DNA of 50,225 nucleotides, taken from positions 1-50,225 of the IMG/VR virus record IMGVR_UViG_3300032249_000712; one strand, given 5' to 3'. This document shows positions 44,387-50,225 of this stretch, piece by piece (position 1 is the stretch's first letter; each line of letters begins with the position of its first letter). This stretch comes from a virus. Position numbers and translations under genes: made by a program. The notes beneath the pieces were generated by a model. That model was given only the letters and a program-made list of their open reading frames with translations. It had not been told where the DNA came from and ran no database searches.

Positions 44387-44663
44387 AGTCAAAAAATCCC
44401 TTTAGTTGTTTTAACATTTTGTCTACTTCTTTTTTATTTATATTACAGTTAGTGCAAAATCCAGAGTCATTATATATTGAAAGTTGTTCTTTACAACCAC
44501 CAATACAAAGTCTTTTTTTACCTATTCTTCTTTGTCTACGAGTTATTTGATACCTTTCGGCTATCTTTATTTTGGTGGATTCTTCTCTACAAACATCTCC
44601 ACAATAAATTTGATAACTTACTTTTGGTTTAAACGGGGTCTCGCATCTTTCACATAGTTTCAC
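44373..44663 (-). CDS. Zinc-finger protein, 96 aa
   Basis: Three Cys clusters, CERCETPF, CGDVC and CIGGC then CTNC, form two zinc sites around a basic centre (ITRRQRRIGKKRLCIGGC). This resembles small DNA-binding zinc proteins in replication operons. It overlaps the RuvC-like gene by 14 bases. Function is unknown. Confidence 0.65.
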   Translation of the reverse strand: MKLCERCETPFKPKVSYQIYCGDVCREESTKIKIAERYQITRRQRRIGKKRLCIGGCKEQLSIYNDSGFCTNCNINKKEVDKMLKQLKGFFDYEQE

Positions 44664-44668
44664 ATTGA

Positions 44669-45529
44669 TTAATCCACTTCGTCCTTTAACAGTCTCATAG
44701 GCTTAATTTTAATTGTTCCGTCTCCTGCTTCAGCACATGCTTTTTGAATAGGACATACTTTGCAAATTTTTGAATTTGAGCGATAAGGAATTTCTGGCAA
44801 TTGTTTTTCTTGCCAATTCTTATAAACTAATTTCATCCAATCAAATACTTCTTCTGCCCAAGCACGGTAGTGCTCACTTACTACAACTGGTAAAGTAAGT
44901 AATTCGTGAGTGTTTTTATTTTCGTAAATCATAACACCCTTACGCATTTTCCAAACCTTCATATACAGTAATAACTGCATTAGATGAGCCATTTTAGGTC
45001 GTCTATTTATTTTCCTGTATTCAAACTCATCATTTCTTATTGTTTTAATTTCACCAACAAGTCTTTCACCCTTGTAGTCAATCATGACATCTCCATACCC
45101 GTCAAAAGGTGGATCATCAGTTTTAACTCTAAACTCCATTGCTGGATGAGTTTGTTGACTATATTTTCTTGGTATTGGATCAAACTCCATATCTTGTGCA
45201 AGTAAACCAGAAGCCTCTATTGCTTCTTGTATTCTTCCATGTCCGAGAGTTCCTTGTGTTCTATTTGCTACACCCATAGCATCTGAGTTATCATAAGTGA
45301 TTTGTCCATCAAAGGCTAGAGTCCAATATCTTGGACACTCCCCTGCGCCATAAGCCAAACTAGATGCAGAAAAATTATTCTTTTTAACAAACCTTGTTTT
45401 TGTTTTAACAAGATAACCAGCATTTATAGCAGTTGGCAAACCTTCAACAAAGTTTTCATCTTCTTCGCTGTTTGTTACTTTCTTTTTAGTGCTCTTAGTC
45501 ATAACTTGTTCTAGTAAGTTTTTAGCCAT
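44669..45529 (-). CDS. Cas4/RecB-like Fe-S nuclease, 286 aa
   Basis: A PD-(D/E)xK core (GYGDVMIDYKGERLVGEIKT) with the catalytic Asp and E-x-K. Four Cys typical of the Cas4/AddB-type iron-sulfur site: one before the core (GAGECPRYW, about C65) and three near the end (CKVCPIQKAC). It is a DNA exonuclease-like protein of the recombination set. No Cas genes or repeats are nearby, so it is a phage nuclease, not a CRISPR adaptation gene. The start follows AAGGG. Confidence 0.82.
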   Translation of the reverse strand: MAKNLLEQVMTKSTKKKVTNSEEDENFVEGLPTAINAGYLVKTKTRFVKKNNFSASSLAYGAGECPRYWTLAFDGQITYDNSDAMGVANRTQGTLGHGRIQEAIEASGLLAQDMEFDPIPRKYSQQTHPAMEFRVKTDDPPFDGYGDVMIDYKGERLVGEIKTIRNDEFEYRKINRRPKMAHLMQLLLYMKVWKMRKGVMIYENKNTHELLTLPVVVSEHYRAWAEEVFDWMKLVYKNWQEKQLPEIPYRSNSKICKVCPIQKACAEAGDGTIKIKPMRLLKDEVD

Positions 45530-45561
45530 TTTTATCCCTTGTTTATATTAATTATAGCAGG

Positions 45562-45876
45562 TTAGCGCATTATGTATTTAAGCGCTGATACCAAATCATT
45601 TATTGCTTGTGCTGCTGTAAAGTATATGTTTTTCTTTGCCCTGTCGGATTTGTCAACATTGGCCATCCAAGTGGCTTTAAAGGACATCTTTGCTGCAATG
45701 GCCTGTAGCCTTACAATTTCAAGACTAGCAGCCTGAAGGGGAATATCTGGTTTTATAATAATTTTTGCAATCATAGTTAAGGCAACGGTCAATTCCTCAT
45801 CCTGCATATAGTCTGCGATTTCTGTTAAACCATTTACCATATCAAGTGTTGTTTTTTGTGGTCCTGTTTCAGACAT
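45562..45876 (-). CDS. Hypothetical helical phage protein, 104 aa
   Basis: I do not recognise a family. The protein is all-helical, with an Ala-rich middle and a basic patch (WMANVDKSDRAKKNIY). It overlaps the next upstream gene by eight bases, and lies between a nuclease-like gene and the Cas4-like gene. A single-strand-binding or accessory role is a guess. Confidence 0.55.
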   Translation of the reverse strand: MSETGPQKTTLDMVNGLTEIADYMQDEELTVALTMIAKIIIKPDIPLQAASLEIVRLQAIAAKMSFKATWMANVDKSDRAKKNIYFTAAQAINDLVSALKYIMR

Positions 45877-46168
45877 TATATTCCTCCTCTGTTAATTGTT
45901 CTAGCATATTCATTTCAATTATAGCAAGTCTTACTTTTGTATTGCCTTCTCCAAGAATTACAACAATGGCTGGAGACTTATCTCTACCCGCTTGAATAGA
46001 ATCAGTAACAGCCTTAGCCCACACATCTTTATTTAATGTAAAAGATTTATTGACTTCTTTAAAATCAACAACAAATCCTCTCCAAGTAGCATCACCTTTT
46101 TGTGTGTTCCTACCTGAATTCTTATGTTGTTTTGCACCTATTCTTTTTGATTCATTCTTTTCACTCAT
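45869..46168 (-). CDS. PD-(D/E)xK nuclease-like protein, 99 aa
   Basis: I chose the start at 46168 (MSEKNESKRIGAKQH), eight bases before the previous stop. The layout SGRNTQKGDATWRGFVVDFK followed by SFTLNKDVWAKAV and AIVVILGEG recalls small phage Holliday-junction resolvase-like nucleases (KGD, then a D-x-K strand, then S-F-x-L). The acidic catalytic pair is only partly clear, so this is a tentative family assignment. Confidence 0.45.
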   Translation of the reverse strand: MSEKNESKRIGAKQHKNSGRNTQKGDATWRGFVVDFKEVNKSFTLNKDVWAKAVTDSIQAGRDKSPAIVVILGEGNTKVRLAIIEMNMLEQLTEEEYNV

Positions 46169-46346
46169 TTGTAAAATCTTTCTTTCTTTTCTTTGGAGGT
46201 ATAAGTCCAACTTTTGAAATATGTTTTTGTGTACACATCCATGTTGCGTCTCCAGTCTCTTTCCAATATCTTAAAGATGTTACAATTTCTTCACAAGTTT
46301 TACATGGCCATTTGCCAGGATATACGGTAAATTTTTGTTCAAGCAT
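46161..46346 (-). CDS. Zinc-knuckle protein, 61 aa
   Basis: PCKTCEEIV and, after about 20 residues, a single Cys in WMCTQKH could bind zinc. The C-terminus is basic (PPKKRKKDFTNE). It overlaps both RecA and the nuclease-like gene. Function is unknown. Confidence 0.55.
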   Translation of the reverse strand: MLEQKFTVYPGKWPCKTCEEIVTSLRYWKETGDATWMCTQKHISKVGLIPPKKRKKDFTNE

Positions 46347-47352
46347 TAATTATTTTTGCCTTAATTTGTTCTTGTAGAACTAGGTCTTCTTTGACACGTT
46401 CTATAAAACCATCACGACCTTGTACCTTTGTCCCATCATCTAACTGATACCATGCGCCAGTTCTATTAACTAGCCCCATTGATTCTGCGGTATCAACTAA
46501 ATCTCCTATTGCATCAATACCAATATCGTCACCTCTAAAATAAAAATCATACTCACCAGATTGGAACCCTGGAGAGGTTTTAGAGAACTGTAGTTCCCAA
46601 CGAATCTTTCTACCAATCTTTTCTTCAATTAATTTATCCCCAATCTTAATCTTACCCTTAAGTGCTTGATTTTCTGACTCAGAAGAAAACAATTTAATTA
46701 CACAAGATGAATAAAACTTAGTAGCCTGTCCACCAGAAGGTTGTTGGCTTGTGTACATTGCATTAATATTATTTCTTGATTGTGAAATAAGAACAAGCAG
46801 CGTAGGCTTCACTTTGTTGTTAGCATAGTTAAGCATTTTCCAAGCATTGCTAAAGTCTCTAGACTCTGCACCAATTTGTTTTGTATTTTCAAGTGCCTTC
46901 ATTTCATCTGAATCTTTTTCAAAATATATAGCAGGAAGCATTGATGTAATTGAGTCAACTACAATAAAATCAACTCCAGCATTCATAAGCCCAACACCAA
47001 CATCCACCATGTCACTAATAGTTCGTGCCTGCGAGTAAATTAGTTTTGTTGGATCTACCCCAAGTTGTTTTGCCCAATCTTCTGAGTAAGACATTTCAGA
47101 ATCAATCCATGCACAAACCTTGCCTTCTTTTTGTGCTAAAGCAATCATTTGTAAACACATAGATGATTTAGCGGACGATTTGCTGCCCCATATAAGAACT
47201 TGTCTTCCATACGGTAACCCACCACCTAAAGCACGATTTAAACCAAAACTTGGAGTTGGCTGATACTCAAAGGTAATTCCTTCTCCTGTTCCAAGACGTT
47301 TTCTAATTCTTGGGTCTAACTGCGATAGTACATCCTGTATATTAACTGACAT
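46339..47352 (-). CDS. recA: RecA/UvsX-type recombinase, 337 aa
   Basis: The RecA core is complete. Walker A is unusual: GSKSSAKSS (residues 56-64), with Ala instead of the usual Gly before Lys, as in UvsX-like proteins (SFKS). Walker B is FIVVDSITSM near residue 128, and LLVLISQSRNN carries the sensing Gln. It forms filaments on ssDNA and promotes strand exchange for repair and recombination-dependent replication. The start overlaps the polymerase stop by 11 bases. Confidence 0.93.
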   Translation of the reverse strand: MSVNIQDVLSQLDPRIRKRLGTGEGITFEYQPTPSFGLNRALGGGLPYGRQVLIWGSKSSAKSSMCLQMIALAQKEGKVCAWIDSEMSYSEDWAKQLGVDPTKLIYSQARTISDMVDVGVGLMNAGVDFIVVDSITSMLPAIYFEKDSDEMKALENTKQIGAESRDFSNAWKMLNYANNKVKPTLLVLISQSRNNINAMYTSQQPSGGQATKFYSSCVIKLFSSESENQALKGKIKIGDKLIEEKIGRKIRWELQFSKTSPGFQSGEYDFYFRGDDIGIDAIGDLVDTAESMGLVNRTGAWYQLDDGTKVQGRDGFIERVKEDLVLQEQIKAKIINA

Positions 47353-50225
47353 TTACATCCTCCATAATTACCGTGCCATCTTTGGTTTTACCAAAACTAA
47401 ATTTATACGATTTGCCCTCTTCAATATGCATATATGCTTTTGGAAATGCAGTAGGAAATACTGTTACTGAATGCAAATCTCTTGAAGTATCTGCTAAAGT
47501 TAAAGAAGCCATCTTTTTTCCAGCCTTTGTTATTCTTGATTTAAATGAAACAACAAACATTTCATCATCTGTATAAGGTAATTGTTTATAACCTAAAAAT
47601 TTAACAAGTGCATTTGTTGATCCTTTTACTTCGTCAATAGGAACTGCAGAAACAATCCTATTGTCATTAGCAAGAACCAAGTAAGTACGACCTGTCTCAA
47701 TAGTCGTTGATTCTTCATCAAATATACCAACACTCCCAGTTTTGTCCAAAATTTCAACTCTTGACCATCCCTTTCCTCGTTTAATTGCTTTAACCATACC
47801 CATTAAAATAAAAGATCCTTTTTCTTCAAAATCTTCAATTGATTGAATAAACGCATAATAGTGCGACGGAATAGAAATGTTAAACTCTGGAAGATTTAAA
47901 TACTCATAAAGGTTTTCTTTAATGTCTTCATCGTTACGTGGGTTATCAGAAAATGTTGCAGCACCAGTTAATCTAAGTGCATTTAATGCTCTACTATTTA
48001 CGCCATTACCTTTTGTAAATGTAAACTCTTCAAGTTGTTTATAACTATTAAAAGGTCTTGCGTCAATATATTTTTGTGCAATGTTATTTGAAATAAACTT
48101 AATACCAGTTAATCCAAAACGGATACCCTTGCCTTCAATTTTAAAATCTAAATCTGAGTCGTTAATATGTGGCAGTTTAACTGATATGCCCATGCGTTTT
48201 GCTTCAATTAAATATTCTGTTCTACCGTCTTTATCTTTTTCGTTTTTAAGAAGGGCAAACATAAATTCAAGAGGATAGTAATATTTTAACCACGCCGTCC
48301 AATACGAGAGAGTAGAGTAAGCAACTGCGTGGCTTTTGTTAAACGAGTATCCCGCATGCTCCTCAAAGTCGTGCCAAAGGTCCAAGGCTTTATTAGGAGA
48401 TACGTACTTACTCGCCCCAGCCACAAACCTATCTTGAAATATATTGAACTCTTTTGCATCTTTTTTCTTTCCAATAATCTTACGAACCTTGTCAGCCTCT
48501 GCCATTGTCATCCCACCAAGATAAACGCAAGCCTGCATAACCTGTTCCTGATATAGAATACACCCGTATGTGTCATCTGTGAATTCTTTCATAACTTGGT
48601 GTATGTATGAAATGTTTTGCTTGCCGTGTTTACGAGCAATGTAATCTTTTCCAATAGTGTTCATGGCTCCTGGACGTACTAGTGCGTTAGATGCTGCTAG
48701 TTCGTTAAAATTCTTTACCCCCATTTTTACTAGAAGGTTTGTGTATGGAGTTGCTTCACACTGGAATACTCCTTTAGTATATCCATCTGAAAGCATTTCG
48801 TATACTTTAGGATCTGCCATATCAATAGATAAAAGATCAATATCTTTATAATGATTTTCTTTAACCATATCAATGCAATCTTTTACTACGCTTAAAGTTT
48901 TAAGACCAAGTGCATCAATCTTAATAAGACCAATCTTTTCTGCTTCTTCCATATCAATGCCAACAACTGGAATGCGATCATCTGATCCAGGAGAAGAACG
49001 AGTTTCTAAAGGTGCATATCTAAATATTGGATTTTTACTGGTAACAACTCCAGCAGCGTGAATACCAGTTCCTCTGATACGTCCACGTAGTTGATCTCCG
49101 TAAATTTCTACCTCTGGATATTTTTCTCTAAACCAAAGTGTATTCTTAGACGAACAAAATTCATCCCAAGTATCAACAAGTTTTAAAACCTTATTAACAT
49201 CTGTAAGTGGAATATCTAAAACTCGTGCAACATCTCTTACAACGCCCTTGTCTTTAAATTGAAGGAATGTTGCAATAGATGCTACGTGCCTATATTGTCT
49301 AACTAAATAATCTTTTACTTCATCACGACGAGTATCTTGAATGTCTGTATCAATATCTGGAAAATCATTACGTTCTGGATTAATAAAACGGAAGAACAAT
49401 AGCCCATGCTCTAATGGATCAACATCAGTAATACCAAGAAGATAACAAACCAAAGAACCAGCAGAAGATCCACGTCCTGGACCAACCAAGATTCCCTCTT
49501 TCTTTGCCCAAGAAATCATATTCTGAACTACAAGAAAGTATGGAGCAAATTTTTTATCTCTAATAATAAATAACTCTTCATCAAGCCTTTGTTCGTATAT
49601 GTCATTACCAAGCCAGTTAGAGTTTAATCTTTTTTCTTCTAAAGCAGCAAAGGCTAGGTTTGCCAACTCTTGATCTGGATTCTTATACTGAACTGGAAGT
49701 AAATCAAGCCCATCTTTAATGTCATAGTCTTCTACTGTCTCTGCTAGTAATAGTGTATTTGAATATATATCTTCTCTATCAATACCCTGTTTTTCCATTG
49801 CTACTTTAATCTCTTCATAAGAGAGTAAGTGAATATCAAACTTATTAAATGTTATCTGACGATCTTTTCCATAAAGATAATCAAGGCGCTCCATCATAGA
49901 ATCAATCTTTACAGATTTTGAATATGTAGTATCTTTTTGTACCTTAGCGTGAGTATTCATTAAAAGTTTAAACTCTTGAATATCTTTTTGTGATTCGTCA
50001 ACATGGTGACAATCTGGTGTAACTACGGCTTTAATATTAAATTCATCAGCAAGATCAATAAGATATTTATTTATTTCTGGTGTGTTATGTGGCATAACCT
50101 CAATATAGTAATCGCTACCGAAGTTATCTTTAAACCATTTAATGTGTTTTTTAGCAAGTGCAAACTCTTGCTCTTCTAATGCTTTAACAATAACGATGCT
50201 AGGACAAGCAGATGTTACAATAATG
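47342..50225 (-). CDS. dnaE: DNA polymerase III alpha subunit (DnaE-type), 5' end cut by window
   Basis: The gene continues past 50225; translating through the edge gives a PHP-domain stretch (SACPSIVIVKALEEQEFALA). From the ATG at 50095 the PHP part includes DCHHVDESQKDIQEFK; then come GPGRGSSAGSL, the catalytic PDIDTD (residues 246-251), a third Asp in IKIDALGLKTL, the YQEQVM helix and a C-terminal OB-fold region. It is a family C replicase. The cut removes roughly the first part of the PHP domain. It is the first gene of the operon carrying RecA and the nucleases. Confidence 0.95.
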   Translation of the reverse strand, partial: IIVTSACPSIVIVKALEEQEFALAKKHIKWFKDNFGSDYYIEVMPHNTPEINKYLIDLADEFNIKAVVTPDCHHVDESQKDIQEFKLLMNTHAKVQKDTTYSKSVKIDSMMERLDYLYGKDRQITFNKFDIHLLSYEEIKVAMEKQGIDREDIYSNTLLLAETVEDYDIKDGLDLLPVQYKNPDQELANLAFAALEEKRLNSNWLGNDIYEQRLDEELFIIRDKKFAPYFLVVQNMISWAKKEGILVGPGRGSSAGSLVCYLLGITDVDPLEHGLLFFRFINPERNDFPDIDTDIQDTRRDEVKDYLVRQYRHVASIATFLQFKDKGVVRDVARVLDIPLTDVNKVLKLVDTWDEFCSSKNTLWFREKYPEVEIYGDQLRGRIRGTGIHAAGVVTSKNPIFRYAPLETRSSPGSDDRIPVVGIDMEEAEKIGLIKIDALGLKTLSVVKDCIDMVKENHYKDIDLLSIDMADPKVYEMLSDGYTKGVFQCEATPYTNLLVKMGVKNFNELAASNALVRPGAMNTIGKDYIARKHGKQNISYIHQVMKEFTDDTYGCILYQEQVMQACVYLGGMTMAEADKVRKIIGKKKDAKEFNIFQDRFVAGASKYVSPNKALDLWHDFEEHAGYSFNKSHAVAYSTLSYWTAWLKYYYPLEFMFALLKNEKDKDGRTEYLIEAKRMGISVKLPHINDSDLDFKIEGKGIRFGLTGIKFISNNIAQKYIDARPFNSYKQLEEFTFTKGNGVNSRALNALRLTGAATFSDNPRNDEDIKENLYEYLNLPEFNISIPSHYYAFIQSIEDFEEKGSFILMGMVKAIKRGKGWSRVEILDKTGSVGIFDEESTTIETGRTYLVLANDNRIVSAVPIDEVKGSTNALVKFLGYKQLPYTDDEMFVVSFKSRITKAGKKMASLTLADTSRDLHSVTVFPTAFPKAYMHIEEGKSYKFSFGKTKDGTVIMEDVNVS

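Noticed and set aside
44669-45529. Cas4 as evidence of a CRISPR adaptation module
   Set aside because: No Cas1, Cas2 or repeats are present; the gene sits between replication and recombination genes, as phage RecB-like nucleases do.

Overview
The window looks like about 50 kb of a large, tailed, double-stranded DNA phage genome of low G+C content. The likely host is a low-G+C actinobacterium, possibly a freshwater planktonic lineage. The phage call rests on terminase small and large subunits, a CHAP endolysin with membrane proteins beside it, a phage-type RecA, a PolIII alpha (DnaE-type) polymerase, a RuvC-like and a Cas4/RecB-like nuclease, three tRNA genes, DUF932 and Gp88-like genes, and dense packing with ATGA/TAATG overlaps. 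The actinobacterial host is inferred from a WhiB regulator, a DUF7455-like zinc protein, a proteasome/HslV-like peptidase, leaderless start sites and low G+C. No integrase, portal, capsid or tail-tube gene was recognised, so the window is only part of the genome.

Layout. (1) 1-8.6 kb, rightward: small, mostly unrecognised early-type genes in short units. Each unit has a near-consensus promoter with a 17-bp spacer. Three promoters carry a CRP/GlxR-like palindrome upstream. Five units end in the same small, covarying RNA hairpin. A tRNA-Asp gene lies here. (2) 8.6-9.5 kb: a roughly 890-bp region without a convincing gene. It is packed with TCAAACC/GGTTTGA heptamers, a GC-rich inverted repeat and a perfect TTGACA-17-TATAAT promoter in front of a foldable short RNA. 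It may be a replication or regulatory locus. (3) 9.5-14 kb, rightward: more small genes, a 2OG-Fe(II) oxygenase, a tandem pair of unknown paralogues, a lone leftward zinc-ribbon gene, a secreted protein and several tiny Cys-rich proteins. (4) 14-19.2 kb, rightward: a sugar cassette with a CgeB-like glycosyltransferase, a nucleotide-sugar epimerase, an FkbM methyltransferase, an exostosin-like protein and two more glycosyltransferases. It meets (5) tail to tail. (5) 19.2-21.3 kb, leftward: a Stealth-like protein, a GT2 transferase and a sulfotransferase. (6) 21.4-29.3 kb, leftward: a holin candidate, XapX, many tiny membrane proteins, an APS-kinase/nucleotidyltransferase fusion, WhiB, phage domain proteins, a thioredoxin fusion, a nuclease, FmdB-like and DUF7455-like zinc proteins and HSP20. 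(7) 29.4-39.7 kb, leftward: two SGNH hydrolases, tRNA-Glu and tRNA-Gly, a carbamoyltransferase, a proteasome-like peptidase, the lysis module and three exported proteins, including an 874-aa surface protein with PVDT repeats. (8) 39.7-50.2 kb, leftward: packaging (TerL, TerS), an Nmad1-like protein, a GT32 insertion, the nuclease cluster, RecA and a polymerase that runs off the right edge.

How it fits together. The right-hand operon replicates, recombines and packages DNA. The centre appears devoted to building and decorating a glycan by glycosylation, methylation, sulfation, carbamoylation and possibly acyl editing. It also encodes exported surface proteins, a pattern that suggests remodelling of the host or virion surface. 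The left arm is probably early host-takeover DNA wired to host transcription factors. Its repeated 3'-UTR hairpin is the most novel-looking element in the window. All functional calls are by motif recognition; no database search was run.
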